Shown piece by piece: positions 44,128 through 53,649 of a stretch of 64,000 nt of DNA (within the stretch, counting starts at the first letter, position 1; the number at the start of each line of letters is the position of its first letter). The stretch lies in contig NZ_AP019547.1 in the NCBI RefSeq assembly GCF_013168275.1, forward strand, positions 434,001-498,000. The letters are read 5' to 3'. Position numbers and translations under genes: made by a program. The stretch comes from Candidatus Nitrotoga sp. AM1P. GTDB taxonomy: Bacteria > Pseudomonadota > Gammaproteobacteria > Burkholderiales > Gallionellaceae. Under the pieces are notes generated by a model. It worked only from the letters and a program-made list of their open reading frames with translations, had not been told where the DNA came from and did no database searches.

Positions 44128-46317
44128 ATGAGCATAAATCTCGATCAAGCACTGCAAACATACATCGCCGAAGCACGCGAGCTACTGCAAGAGATGGAAG
44201 ATTCGCTGTTGCGGCTTGAAGTGGATCCGAGTGATGTCGACACGATCGGCGCTATATTTCGCGCCGCGCATACCATCAAGGGATCAGCCGGTTTGTTCGG
44301 ATTAGATCCTATTGTCAGTTTCACTCATATTGTTGAAGATGTGCTGGATCGAGTACGCGATGGAGACGTTGCTATTGAGGCCAATCTGATCGCGGTATTG
44401 CTCGAAAGCGGCGATCACATGTTGCACCTGGTTAACGTTGTTGCCGCCCAAGGCGAGCAATTGGATTCAGAAGCGATTGCCCGGGAAAGTGGTTTGCGTA
44501 TTCGGCTGCAGGCTTATCAAGATAGCTCCAAGATAAATCATGCTGTTCAAATAAAAGCAGAAATCCCACTGGAATCCAGCGGTGGTGGTTTGGTAGAGAC
44601 GGACAATTGGCACATCTCATTGCGCTTCGGCCAGAACGTAATGAGAGATGGAATGGATCCACTTTCTTTCCTCCGTTATTTGTCCACTCTTGGAGAAATC
44701 GTCTCCATTACTACCATGTTCGATGCCTTGCCGCTTGCCGATGAAATGGACGCGGAATCGTGCTATCTCGGTTTTGAAATTGACTTTAAATCGGATGCGG
44801 ATAAGACGACTATCGCGGGAGTGTTCGAATTCGCGCGAGAAGGTAGTCTTATCCATATTTTGCCGCCGCATAGCAAGCTGACGGAATACATCGAATTAAT
44901 TCGTACGTTACCGGAAAGTGAAACGCGCTTGGGCGAAATCCTGGTGACCACAGGTGCGCTCACCCAACAGGAACTGGAAGATGGGTTAAGCGAACAGCAA
45001 ACTACCGCTCGTTCAGACGGCTCTACAACGCCGCTGGGTGAAATTTTGGTGGATCAACGCTCGGTCGAACATGAAGTAGTACAAGCCGCGCTGGATAAGC
45101 AAACTCAGTCCAAAGATAGTAAAAATAAGGAAAATCGTTACATTCGCGTGCATGCTGACAAGCTGGACGAATTGATCAATATGGTGGGTGAATTGGTTAT
45201 AGCTGGAGCGGGGGTAAGTTTACTTGCCCAGCGCGTTAGCGATAACGGACTACAGGAAGCTACTTCAGTGATGTCGGGGTTAGTGGAGGAAATACGCGAT
45301 GGCGCGTTGCGTCTACGCATGGTTCCTATTGGTGAAACCTTTAACCGTTTTCAGCGTGTGGTACGTGATGTTGGCCGCGAGCTTGGCAAGGACATTGAAC
45401 TGGTAATTACCGGTGCAGATACCGAGCTGGACAAGACCGTTGTGGAAAAGATTGGAGATCCACTTATGCATCTGGTGCGTAACGCCATGGATCACGGTAT
45501 CGAGTCGGCTTCAATTCGAGAGGCAAAGGGGAAATCAGCCAAAGGTACGCTGCGGCTTAACGCTTTTCATGATTCGGGCAGCATCGTGATTGAGATTGTC
45601 GATGATGGAGGTGGTCTTAACCGTGATCGAATTCTGCAAAAGGCCAGGGATCGCGGCCTGATTGCCCCTAACGTTACGCCTCCTGATCAGGAGATTTACA
45701 ACATGATTTTTGAGGCAGGTTTCTCTACCGCAGAAGCCGTAACCAATCTTTCAGGTCGAGGCGTGGGGATGGATGTGGTCAAACGCAACATCACTGCACT
45801 GCGCGGCACTGTGAGTCTAGATAGTGCAGTAGGCCAGGGCACTACAGTCAGTATTCGTTTGCCGCTTACGCTCGCAATTATCGACGGCTTTTTAGTTGGT
45901 GTCGGCAAATCCAGCTATATCGTTCCGTTGGACATGGTGCAGGAATGCATTGAGCTGACCGAAAAAGATCGTCAGTCGACGCAGGAACGCAGTTATCTCA
46001 ATCTACGCGGCGAGGTGTTACCTTTTGTAATGCTACGCGATCATTTCGAAATCGAAGGTGCTGGAGCGCGGCGCGAAAATGTAGTCGTGGTGACCTGTGC
46101 AGGCCAAAAAGCAGGGCTGGTAGTAGACGAGTTAATGGGCGAATTCCAGACTGTAATAAAACCCTTGGGCAAGATATTCAGTACCCTGCGCGGCATTAGT
46201 GGTTCCACCATACTCGGTAGCGGCGAAGTGGCGTTAATTTTGGATGTGCCATCGTTGGTTCAACAGGCCGTTAATCGGGAATCTCAGCATGTTTCAACCA
46301 GGCAACTCACTCATTAG
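44128..46317 (+). CDS. cheA: chemotaxis histidine kinase CheA with MshEN-like linker
   Basis: Kinase of 729 residues that phosphorylates CheY and CheB. The HPt domain has the phospho-accepting His48 (FRAAHTIKGSAGLFGL). The dimerisation domain lies at about 345-395 (HADKLDELINMVGELVIAGA). The ATPase has N-box HLVRNAMDHGIESA and G-box VDDGGGLNRD, and a CheW-like regulatory domain ends the protein. Between HPt and dimerisation are a P2-like domain (about 160-250) and, at 267-325, two tandem segments starting RLGEILVTTGALTQQ and PLGEILVDQ that resemble the MshEN nucleotide-binding motif. ATG 44128 has AAAGGA seven bases upstream; a longer frame overlapping the STAS gene is a shadow. Confidence 0.94.
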   Translation: MSINLDQALQTYIAEARELLQEMEDSLLRLEVDPSDVDTIGAIFRAAHTIKGSAGLFGLDPIVSFTHIVEDVLDRVRDGDVAIEANLIAVLLESGDHMLHLVNVVAAQGEQLDSEAIARESGLRIRLQAYQDSSKINHAVQIKAEIPLESSGGGLVETDNWHISLRFGQNVMRDGMDPLSFLRYLSTLGEIVSITTMFDALPLADEMDAESCYLGFEIDFKSDADKTTIAGVFEFAREGSLIHILPPHSKLTEYIELIRTLPESETRLGEILVTTGALTQQELEDGLSEQQTTARSDGSTTPLGEILVDQRSVEHEVVQAALDKQTQSKDSKNKENRYIRVHADKLDELINMVGELVIAGAGVSLLAQRVSDNGLQEATSVMSGLVEEIRDGALRLRMVPIGETFNRFQRVVRDVGRELGKDIELVITGADTELDKTVVEKIGDPLMHLVRNAMDHGIESASIREAKGKSAKGTLRLNAFHDSGSIVIEIVDDGGGLNRDRILQKARDRGLIAPNVTPPDQEIYNMIFEAGFSTAEAVTNLSGRGVGMDVVKRNITALRGTVSLDSAVGQGTTVSIRLPLTLAIIDGFLVGVGKSSYIVPLDMVQECIELTEKDRQSTQERSYLNLRGEVLPFVMLRDHFEIEGAGARRENVVVVTCAGQKAGLVVDELMGEFQTVIKPLGKIFSTLRGISGSTILGSGEVALILDVPSLVQQAVNRESQHVSTRQLTH

Positions 46318-46375
46318 TTATCGTGTTACTACATTTTACAAATCTTACTTACAATAATCACGTGGAGAATAAATA

Positions 46376-48016
46376 ATGTTTAAAAATATGAAAATAGGGA
46401 TGCGTTTGGGATCAGGTTTTGGCCTGGTGGTGCTTTTGCTGGTAATCATTGCGGCCTTAGCTGTTACGCGGCTTTCGCAACAAAACGATATGTTGAATCT
46501 TGTCGTTAATGATAGATATTTAAAAATGGGTATCGTGACGGATATCAAGAGCGAAACTACTGCCATTGCTATCGGGCTAAGAAACATGCTGCTCACTGAT
46601 AGTCACGATGATATGAAGAAACAAGAAGGAAAAATTATTGAATCGAAGAATAAAATTGGAGAAAACGTAGATAAATTGCAGAAGATAATTATCCTACCGA
46701 AAGGAAAGGAGATGCTGCAGCAAGCTTTGGATGCCCGAACAAAATATGTTGATGCCTATAAGGTATTGATAAATATTATTAATGAAGGGAAAAAGGATGA
46801 GGCGCGGGCATATTTGACTAATGTATTGCGGCCCATTCTAGGCGCTTATCAAACCAGCTTGAATAAATTATTCGATTTTCAGAATGAGTTGGTGGTTACG
46901 GCCGTCAAGGATGCCGCCGAAAGTTACAACACGGCACGTAACATGATGCTGGCGCTGGTGGCGATTGCGCTGGCATTAGCTGCAGGTATCGCCTTCCTGG
47001 TCACACGCAGTATTACCAGGCCGTTGACTGTCGCCTTGAATGTGTCGAATCAGTTAGCTGAAGGAAATCTGACTGCAAATATCGAAGTGACTTCTAAAGA
47101 TGAGACCGGCCAACTGCTTGCCGCTATGCAAAACATGGTGGGCAAATTGTCGCAGGTTGTCACCGAAGTACGCAGTGCCTCAGATAGTCTCTCTAGCGCT
47201 TCTGAAGAGGTAAGCGCGACCGCCCAATCCATGAGTCAAGCCACCAGCGAGCAAGCAGCCAGTGTGGAAGAAACCAGTGCATCGGTTGAGCAAATGAGTG
47301 CTTCCATTAATCAGAATACTGAAAATGCCAAAGTAACAGATGGTATGGCCAGCAAAGCTGCTAAGGAAGCTACCGAGGGTGGCGAATCAGTGCAGCTAAC
47401 AGTATCTGCCATGAAGGAAATCGCCAAAAAAATCGGCATCATTGATGATATTGCCTATCAGACTAATTTGCTGGCGCTCAATGCCGCTATCGAAGCAGCA
47501 CGTGCGGGCGAGCATGGAAAAGGTTTCGCAGTGGTGGCGGCAGAGGTACGTAAACTGGCAGAACGCAGCCAGGTAGCGGCGCAGGAAATTGGCGAGTTGG
47601 CCTCCAGCAGTGTGCAGATGGCGGAGAAGGCTGGCAAGCTGTTAGACGAAATGGTGCCTTCCATTAACAAGACTTCTGATTTGGTACAAGAGATTAGTGC
47701 CGCATCGGAAGAACAATCTTCCGGTGTGAGCCAGATCAATACCGCCATGAGTCAGTTAAGTCAGATCACCCAGCAGAATGCATCCGCATCCGAAGAACTG
47801 GCTGCAACCGCTGAAGAAATGAGCGGTCAGGCAGAACAACTGCAACAGACGATGGGGTTCTTTAAGGTTGGGAATATCACTGGCAACCAACAACGTCAGG
47901 CTGTCGTGAATAAGGTGGTGGTATCTAATAGTAAACCTATGCGTCCGGCCAAGGCAAAGGCCGCTATGCACGCCCTTGCCGGTATCCCAAATGAAGCTGA
48001 ATTTGCTCGATTTTAA
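46376..48016 (+). CDS. methyl-accepting chemotaxis protein with four-helix-bundle sensor
   Basis: Transmembrane chemoreceptor of 546 residues. TM1 ([20 protein letters not shown]) and TM2 (about 190-210, [20 protein letters not shown]) bracket a 4HB_MCP-type periplasmic domain with many Lys and Glu residues. A HAMP domain follows ([20 protein letters not shown]). The cytoplasmic hairpin has the tip [20 protein letters not shown] and [20 protein letters not shown]. No C-terminal NWETF-like CheR tether is present. It lies between cheA and cheW, so it probably belongs to the same array. Its signalling domain is nearly identical to that of the Aer-like protein at 48749. Confidence 0.93.
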   Translation: MFKNMKIGMRLGSGFGLVVLLLVIIAALAVTRLSQQNDMLNLVVNDRYLKMGIVTDIKSETTAIAIGLRNMLLTDSHDDMKKQEGKIIESKNKIGENVDKLQKIIILPKGKEMLQQALDARTKYVDAYKVLINIINEGKKDEARAYLTNVLRPILGAYQTSLNKLFDFQNELVVTAVKDAAESYNTARNMMLALVAIALALAAGIAFLVTRSITRPLTVALNVSNQLAEGNLTANIEVTSKDETGQLLAAMQNMVGKLSQVVTEVRSASDSLSSASEEVSATAQSMSQATSEQAASVEETSASVEQMSASINQNTENAKVTDGMASKAAKEATEGGESVQLTVSAMKEIAKKIGIIDDIAYQTNLLALNAAIEAARAGEHGKGFAVVAAEVRKLAERSQVAAQEIGELASSSVQMAEKAGKLLDEMVPSINKTSDLVQEISAASEEQSSGVSQINTAMSQLSQITQQNASASEELAATAEEMSGQAEQLQQTMGFFKVGNITGNQQRQAVVNKVVVSNSKPMRPAKAKAAMHALAGIPNEAEFARF

Positions 48017-48028
48017 TAGGAGATAGCC

Positions 48029-48583
48029 ATGGGTGCACTAGCTAAAAATGAAATTCATGTGGCTGTTTTACAGCAGGAAAAGGGGCAATATCTAACTTTT
48101 TTGATCGGTGGCGAGATGTTCGCTATCAGTATCCTTGGCATCAAGGAAATCATTGAATATGGCAACCTTACCACTGTACCGATGATGCCCGATTTTATTC
48201 GCGGCGTGATTAACCTGCGGGGTGCAGTGGTACCGGTGGTAGATATGTCGGCCCGCTTCGGCCGCACTGCATCCGAAGTCACGCGGCGTAGCTGTATTGT
48301 CATCATTGAAGTTGAAGCGGATGATGAAAAACAGGATGTCGGAGTAGTAGTGGACTCGGTATCAGAAGTGTTGGAAATACCTGCTGCTGACATTGAGCCG
48401 GCACCGAGTTTCGGCGCCAGAATCCGGGCTGATTTTATTAGTGGTATGGGTAAAGTGGATGGCCAGTTCGTCATCATACTCAACGCTGATCGTGTGTTGT
48501 CAGTTGATGAAATGGCTATGCTTTCAGGGGCAAGCGGGAGAGAGGTAAGTTCCGAAATGTTAAGTATAAGCGGCAATAACTGA
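48029..48583 (+). CDS. cheW: chemotaxis coupling protein CheW
   Basis: Adaptor of 184 residues linking receptors to CheA. The single CheW domain includes YLTFLIGGEMFAISILGIKE, MPDFIRGVINLRGAVVPVVD and the ending VDGQFVIILNADRVLS. It starts 12 bases after the receptor stop with AGGAGATAGCC as ribosome site. A long open frame on the opposite strand of this gene is a shadow. Length is slightly above the family norm because of a 20-residue N-terminal lead and a Ser-rich tail. Confidence 0.95.
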   Translation: MGALAKNEIHVAVLQQEKGQYLTFLIGGEMFAISILGIKEIIEYGNLTTVPMMPDFIRGVINLRGAVVPVVDMSARFGRTASEVTRRSCIVIIEVEADDEKQDVGVVVDSVSEVLEIPAADIEPAPSFGARIRADFISGMGKVDGQFVIILNADRVLSVDEMAMLSGASGREVSSEMLSISGNN

Positions 48584-48640
48584 CCACTATAGTTAGTGAA
48601 GGTGGTTGATTACTGATTGTAGATGCCCTATCGCCAGTGT

Positions 48641-48667
48641 TAAAAAACACTGCGACAGGACCGATAT
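48641..48667 (+). promoter_or_regulatory. sigma-28 promoter for the Aer-like receptor
   Basis: TAAAAAAC (48641-48648), eleven bases, ACCGATAT (48660-48667). Spacing is exact and CCGAT of the -10 is kept. The site is about 80 bases before the ATG, in the only sizeable gap inside the cluster. Confidence 0.6.
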
Positions 48668-48748
48668 GTGAAGGTTAGGCGTTCTTCACAAAGTTGAAAG
48701 AAATCTTTGTGGCTGAACAATGCTATACATTTAAATAGGGGAAATACT

Positions 48749-50308
48749 ATGCGCGTAAACATGCCAGTAACTAACGTTGAGCGCCATCTTAAAGACGGTG
48801 AATACATCGTTTCAAAAACGGATATCAAGGGACAAATTACTTACGTCAACAGCACTTTCATGGAGATTAGTGGATTTTCGGCGGAAGATTTAATGGGTAC
48901 CCATCATAATATTGTGCGTCACCCAGATATGCCGCCAGCGGCTTTCGCGGATTTGTGGAAAACATTGAAAGACGGAAAGCCATGGCGCGGGATGGTCAAA
49001 AATCGGTGCAAGAATGGCGATTACTACTGGATAGAGGCGAACGCCAACCCTATTTACGAAGATGGACGAATTACCGGGTACATGTCCTTGCGCACAAAGC
49101 CAACCCGTGCGCAGGTGGAACGTGCGGAGCGAGTTTACCGCCAGTTTCGTGACGGAACCGCGAGAGGTATCACGGTCAAACAAGGACAAATTGTTTCAAC
49201 CGGCTGGCGCGGTTGCTTGGCGGCTATCAGTGAAATGAGCCTCAAGGCTCGAATATCGGCTGCTTGTATTTTTATTGGCATGGTCGTTATCTTGGGCGGG
49301 GGGCGGCTGTTACAGATGAGCCAAGGGACGGCGGGGGGTGCCGCTACAGTGTGGTTGGGCATGATTATTGCCGCCACATTGGCAGCTGTGGGGTTGATAT
49401 GGTGGTCCTTGCTTTACAAATTGTTGCGCCCGCTTGACGATGCGGTGCGTGCTTGCCAAGTGATTGCTTCTGGGGACGTTCAGTTGCTGAAATCGGCGGG
49501 TAATCATACTGAGATTGGACGTCTGATGCATGCGATTAATACCATGGCCGGAAACATCGCTAGCATTGTTTCTGATATTCGTGGTGCCACTAACGTGCTG
49601 TCATCGGCTTCTGAAGAAATGAGTGCGACGGCGCAAAGCCTGAGCCAATCATCTAGTGAACAAGCGGCGAGTGTGGAAGAGACTTCTGCTTCAGTTGAGC
49701 AGATTAGCGCTTCAATTTCGCAGAACAGCGAGAACGCCAAGGTTACCGACGGCATGGCCATGCAAGCGGCCAAACAGGCGGTCGATGGAGGAAAGGCGGT
49801 CACAGAAACATTGGCTGCGATGAAACAAATTGCAAGCAAAATTGGTATCGTGGACGATATTGCCTATCAGACTAATTTACTAGCTTTGAACGCTGCCATT
49901 GAAGCTGCACGTGCTGGTGAACATGGCAAAGGTTTTGCTGTGGTGGCGGCGGAAGTGCGCAAACTGGCCGAGCGTAGCCAGATTGCAGCGAAGGAAATCG
50001 ACGAACTGGCGTCTGGGAGTGTGCAGAAAGCCGAGTCGGCAGGCAGGTTGTTGCATGAAATGGTACCGGCAATCAATAAAACCTCAGACTTGGTACAGGA
50101 GATTACCGCCGCCTCGGAAGAACAATCAAGTGGTGCGGCCCAGATTAATACTGCTATGTCGCAGATGAGTCAGATCACGCAACAAAATGCTTCGGCGTCT
50201 GAGGAGTTAGCCGCGACCTCAGAAGAGGTTCACAACCAGGCATATTTGTTACAGCAAGTTATGGGGTTTTTCAAGGGTGGGAATCTTGTTGTGAATCGGG
50301 CTGGTTAA
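48749..50308 (+). CDS. aer: Aer-like energy/redox taxis receptor (PAS-MCP)
   Basis: Receptor of 519 residues with an N-terminal cytoplasmic PAS domain ([56 protein letters not shown]), the arrangement of E. coli Aer, which binds FAD. Two membrane helices follow ([18 protein letters not shown] and [20 protein letters not shown]), then a HAMP-like region and an MCP signalling domain. GGGGAAA precedes ATG 48749. From about residue 280 the protein is almost the same as the receptor at 46376, suggesting duplication or gene conversion of the signalling half. FAD binding is inferred from PAS similarity only. Confidence 0.9.
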   Translation: MRVNMPVTNVERHLKDGEYIVSKTDIKGQITYVNSTFMEISGFSAEDLMGTHHNIVRHPDMPPAAFADLWKTLKDGKPWRGMVKNRCKNGDYYWIEANANPIYEDGRITGYMSLRTKPTRAQVERAERVYRQFRDGTARGITVKQGQIVSTGWRGCLAAISEMSLKARISAACIFIGMVVILGGGRLLQMSQGTAGGAATVWLGMIIAATLAAVGLIWWSLLYKLLRPLDDAVRACQVIASGDVQLLKSAGNHTEIGRLMHAINTMAGNIASIVSDIRGATNVLSSASEEMSATAQSLSQSSSEQAASVEETSASVEQISASISQNSENAKVTDGMAMQAAKQAVDGGKAVTETLAAMKQIASKIGIVDDIAYQTNLLALNAAIEAARAGEHGKGFAVVAAEVRKLAERSQIAAKEIDELASGSVQKAESAGRLLHEMVPAINKTSDLVQEITAASEEQSSGAAQINTAMSQMSQITQQNASASEELAATSEEVHNQAYLLQQVMGFFKGGNLVVNRAG

Positions 50309-50480
50309 TGCGAGTGCATGTAATATATATTGGAGCGGTAGAAGTAAGCGCAGTTTGGATGCAAACGATTACGATCGTCTAACCGTACTAAGCTTAGCCC
50401 ATCATGTACCCTCTACTCGAGTGGTTTTGCCCATTTTAAGTAAGCCAAACGTTTATAACAAACTGTAGAACGATAAAACT

Positions 50481-51287
50481 ATGAATACCGAAACCTTAAG
50501 AGATGACGAATTTAACCAGTTCCGTTCATGGTTACACCGTACTGCCGGAATTAGTCTCTCCGACGCAAAGAAAGCGTTGGTCTCAGGTCGTTTATCCAAG
50601 CGGCTGAAGCATCATGCACTGGCCAGCTATGGTGATTATTTCCGGTTGATTACTCAGAATGCAGAAGCGGCGGAATTGCAGATTGCATTGGACCTGCTTA
50701 CCACCAACGAGACCTATTTTTTTCGCGAACCAAAACATTTCGATTTTTTGAAAAAGCAAGTTTTGCCCAAGGCACAAGTAGGCAAAACATTTCGCTTGTG
50801 GAGTGCAGCCAGCTCATCTGGCGAGGAACCCTACAGTCTTGCTATGACACTTGCCGATGGTTTGTCCAGCACCCCTTGGGAAATTGTCGCGTCCGACATT
50901 AGCACTCGTGTTCTCGAAAAAGCCCGCTCTGGCCACTATGACATGGAGCGGGCACATAACATTCCGCAGCCGCTGCTCTCTAAGTATTGCCTGAAGGGTA
51001 CAGGCTCCCAGGAAGGCACTTTTATGATTGAGCGCAGCCTGCGCAGTCGCGTGCAATTCATGCAAATTAACCTGAATACAGCGTTACCAAAGCTGGGTGA
51101 ATTTGACGTTATTTTTCTGCGTAATGTCATGATCTATTTCGACATGGATACAAAACGCCAAGTTGTAGCGCGCATGTTGCCGTTGTTGAAGCCAGACGGA
51201 TATTTTATTGTTAGTCATTCTGAAAGCCTCAACGGGATTACCGATATTCTAAAGTTAGTTTCCCCGTCTATATACCGCAAGCCATGA
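50481..51287 (+). CDS. cheR: chemotaxis protein methyltransferase CheR
   Basis: S-adenosylmethionine-dependent enzyme methylating glutamates on receptors, 268 residues. The N-terminal helical domain contains GRLSKRLKHHALASYGDYFR. The catalytic domain has NETYFFREPKHFDFL, the SAM-binding FRLWSAASSSGEEPYSLAM and the late motif FDVIFLRNVMIYFDMDTKRQ. All key parts are present. The stop overlaps the cheD start by four bases (ATGA). It stands 170 bases after the Aer-like gene; no promoter was recognised in that gap. Confidence 0.95.
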   Translation: MNTETLRDDEFNQFRSWLHRTAGISLSDAKKALVSGRLSKRLKHHALASYGDYFRLITQNAEAAELQIALDLLTTNETYFFREPKHFDFLKKQVLPKAQVGKTFRLWSAASSSGEEPYSLAMTLADGLSSTPWEIVASDISTRVLEKARSGHYDMERAHNIPQPLLSKYCLKGTGSQEGTFMIERSLRSRVQFMQINLNTALPKLGEFDVIFLRNVMIYFDMDTKRQVVARMLPLLKPDGYFIVSHSESLNGITDILKLVSPSIYRKP

Positions 51288-51814
51288 AGCCGTCTGAGCA
51301 TGTCATTGAGATATTCTTGCAGCCTGGCGATTTTTATTTCGGTGACACGAACACCCGTCTTCGCACTCTTCTTGGATCGTGTGTCTCGATCACGATGTGG
51401 CACCCGACAAAACTGATCGGTGGCATGTGTCACTACCTGCTGCCTTCCCGGGAAAATGCTGCGGCGACTTCTCTTGATGGCCGCTACGCAAAGGAAGCCA
51501 TGCAAATGTTCGCGCAGGAAATTCGTGCGGCAAAAACACACCCTTCAGAATATACCGTGAAATTATTTGGGGCAGGCAACATGTTTCCCGGTATAAAAAA
51601 AAAGAACCAGTGTGATCCTAATGGCTGCATCGATAGCATCAATGCATGCATGAACATATCTTGCAAAAATATAACGATTGCCCGCTCGCTTGTAGCCGCA
51701 CACGGCTTCGTGGTTACAGCCGAAGATTTGGGAGGGACGAGTCATCGCCAGATTGTATTTGATATTAACAACGGTAATGTCTGGGTACGCAAACCGGGTG
51801 TTATTCAAGCATGA
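51284..51814 (+). CDS. cheD: chemoreceptor glutamine deamidase CheD
   Basis: Deamidase of 176 residues converting receptor glutamines to methylatable glutamates. The catalytic Cys is in LLGSCVSITMW and the catalytic His in GGMCHYLLPSR, the two fixed motifs of CheD. The C-terminal GGTSHRQIVFDINNGNVWVR, where receptor and CheC binding occur in other species, is conserved. Overlap with cheR shows translational coupling. A Lys run (GIKKKNQC, poly-A at 51594-51603) is notable but in frame. Confidence 0.94.
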   Translation: MKPSEHVIEIFLQPGDFYFGDTNTRLRTLLGSCVSITMWHPTKLIGGMCHYLLPSRENAAATSLDGRYAKEAMQMFAQEIRAAKTHPSEYTVKLFGAGNMFPGIKKKNQCDPNGCIDSINACMNISCKNITIARSLVAAHGFVVTAEDLGGTSHRQIVFDINNGNVWVRKPGVIQA

Positions 51815-51831
51815 TTAAAGAGCATAAATAA

Positions 51832-52899
51832 ATGAAAAAAATTAAAGTCTTATTAGTTGACGACTCTGCTGTGGTGCGACAGGTATTGCAGGCGGTATTG
51901 GATCAGGAGCCAGACATTCATGTAATTGGTGCAGCGTCTGATCCTATTTTTGCCATGGAGAAGCTTACTCGTGAATGGCCGGATGTGATCGTGTTGGATG
52001 TGGAAATGCCGCGCATGGACGGCATCACCTTCCTTAAAAAAATTATGGCCGAACATCCCACGCCGGTTGTGATTTGTTCTACGCTCACGGAAAAAGGTGC
52101 GGAAACCACCATGCAGGCGCTTGCTGCGGGAGCAGTTGAAATTATTACCAAGCCCAAAGTCGGGTTGAAAAGTTTTTTGCAGGAATCATCTAACGATCTG
52201 GTGGCTGCAGTTAGAGCGGCTGCTCAGGCCAATGTCAGGCGTCAGGTCAGACCAGCAACACCGTTACCGCAAGTGGCCGGGAAACTTAATGCCGATGCGA
52301 TTCTCCCTGCAGCTACTGCTCACTCCATGGCGCAAACAACTGAACGCATTGTTGCCATTGGTACGTCGACCGGTGGTACACAGGCTCTGGAAGCCGTGCT
52401 GACAGCATTGCCGCGAGTGTGCCCCGGCATTGTTATCGTGCAGCATATGCCGGAAAGATTTACTGCATTATTTGCCGAACGCCTCAACGGTCTATGCCAA
52501 ATAGAAGTGAGGGAGGCAAAAAATAACGATCGCGTTATTCCAGGTCTTGCTCTGATTGCTCCCGGTGGTAAGCATATGCTTCTTAAGCGCAGTGGTGCTT
52601 ACTATCATGTTGAAGTGGTGGATGGGCCCTTGGTTAATCGCCACCGCCCGTCAGTGGATGTGCTCTTCCGTTCGGTGGCCAAGTTTGCAGGAAAAAATGC
52701 CACCGGCATTATCATGACTGGCATGGGCGACGATGGTGCACGCGGCCTGAAAGAAATGCTGGACGCTGGTGCTCCCACGGTGGCGCAGGATGAAGCTACG
52801 TGTGTTGTGTTCGGTATGCCCAAGGAAGCCATTAAGCTGGGCGCAGCAAAAAAGGTGGTGCCATTGCATGAAATGCACTGGGCTATTTTGGGGAAATGA
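51832..52899 (+). CDS. cheB: chemotaxis methylesterase/response regulator CheB
   Basis: Two-domain enzyme of 355 residues removing receptor methyl groups. The receiver has Asp56 ([13 protein letters not shown]). The esterase has the catalytic Ser179 (GTSTGG), His205 (VQHMPERF) and Asp301 ([10 protein letters not shown]). It starts 17 bases after cheD and closes the cluster. The last 40 codons and 27 bases beyond the stop are repeated almost exactly at 57613-57767, with only synonymous changes in the coding part. This shows that the DNA between the two copies arrived by insertion or recombination. Confidence 0.96.
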   Translation: MKKIKVLLVDDSAVVRQVLQAVLDQEPDIHVIGAASDPIFAMEKLTREWPDVIVLDVEMPRMDGITFLKKIMAEHPTPVVICSTLTEKGAETTMQALAAGAVEIITKPKVGLKSFLQESSNDLVAAVRAAAQANVRRQVRPATPLPQVAGKLNADAILPAATAHSMAQTTERIVAIGTSTGGTQALEAVLTALPRVCPGIVIVQHMPERFTALFAERLNGLCQIEVREAKNNDRVIPGLALIAPGGKHMLLKRSGAYYHVEVVDGPLVNRHRPSVDVLFRSVAKFAGKNATGIIMTGMGDDGARGLKEMLDAGAPTVAQDEATCVVFGMPKEAIKLGAAKKVVPLHEMHWAILGK

Positions 52900-52926
52900 A
52901 TGCAACTGCTCGGTATTGAGTTTATT
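52772..52926. repeat. 155-bp direct repeat, left copy (cheB 3' end)
   Basis: Covers the last codons and stop of cheB and ends at GAGTTTATT. It aligns without gaps to 57613-57767: two differences within the coding 128 bases and about eight in the 27 bases after the stop. Together the copies bracket 4.7 kb of insertion DNA. Confidence 0.9.
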
Positions 52927-53000
52927 TCAATAAATTTGTTTAATAGCCACGTCTTTAAACGGTGACTTGGACCTTAAATGTATTGATTCATGCTAACCCA

Positions 53001-53138
53001 CTTATTTGAGGTCGGTTGTCGGGGTCGTGCTATCAGTCCTTTTTCATAGAACTGGCGTTCAAATGCAACGGGCGATAGATAGCCCAGCCGAACTTGTATA
53101 CGTTGTCGTTTGTAAAATATCCCGATGTATTCAGTAAT
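53001..53138 (-). pseudogene. IS3-family transposase C-terminal remnant
   Basis: The minus strand reads ITEYIGIFYKRQRIQVRLGY followed by LSPVAFERQFYEKGL, the characteristic C-terminus of IS3-type OrfB integrases. It begins immediately after an in-frame stop, and nothing of the DDE catalytic core precedes it. It is a short relic with no partner OrfA and no second end visible. Confidence 0.75.
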
Positions 53139-53193
53139 TCACTGAGGTAAACCCTCTGCCGGGGGATTCACCAAGGTTTGACCTATGCGACGG

Positions 53194-53210
53194 TCGGAGA
53201 GAATCTCCGA
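53194..53210 (+). repeat. small hairpin upstream of the IS200 relic
   Basis: TCGGAGA and TCTCCGA pair around the loop GAA, 32 bases before the transposase ATG. IS200 elements carry a left-end RNA stem that limits translation; this hairpin and the preceding CCCTCTGCCGGGGG fit such a left end. Confidence 0.5.
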
Positions 53211-53241
53211 GTCTTGACCAAAAGACGAAGGAGATTCACAA

Positions 53242-53580
53242 ATGAAAGAGTACCAGAACCTCGCGCATACGAGATGGGATTGTAAATATCATGTGGTGTT
53301 TATCCCGAAGATGTAAAAGAAGAAAATATTCGGAGTATTGCGCTAGCACCTTGGTGCGATATTTCGAGAATTGGCGAAGCACAAGGAAGTGGAAGTGGTG
53401 GAAGGGCATCTGATGTCAGATCATGCACATATATGTCTGAGCATACCGCCGAAGTACGCGGTTTCGAACGTGTTCGGATATATCAAAGGCAAGAGTGCAA
53501 TCACCATAGCAAGGAAGTTTGGAGGTCGAGCGAGGAATTTCACTGGAGAGGTATTCTTGGCGCATCGGTATAATCAATAG
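53242..53580 (+). pseudogene. tnpA: IS200/IS605-type Y1 transposase, inactivated
   Basis: From ATG 53242, with GAAGGAGA upstream, the frame reads MKEYQNLAHTRWDCKYHVVF then IPKM-stop. It continues after a second stop (53344) with IFRELAKHKEVEVVEGHLMS and DHAHICLSIPPKYAVSNVFG, ending early at HRYNQ. The HUH-type metal site (HAH in SDHAHICLS) is visible. The stops at 53314 and 53344 and the missing C-terminal part with the catalytic Tyr make it dead. Otherwise the sequence is well kept, so inactivation looks fairly recent. Confidence 0.85.
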
Positions 53581-53649
53581 GTTACAAGTGAAGTTCGACA
53601 GGCTCCTAGTGTAGTGCTGCATTCATTTTCGCAACACACTGTTGAAATG

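Noticed and set aside
48055..48576. 173-codon minus-strand open frame opposite cheW
   Set aside because: Full overlap with a well-conserved gene and no independent support.
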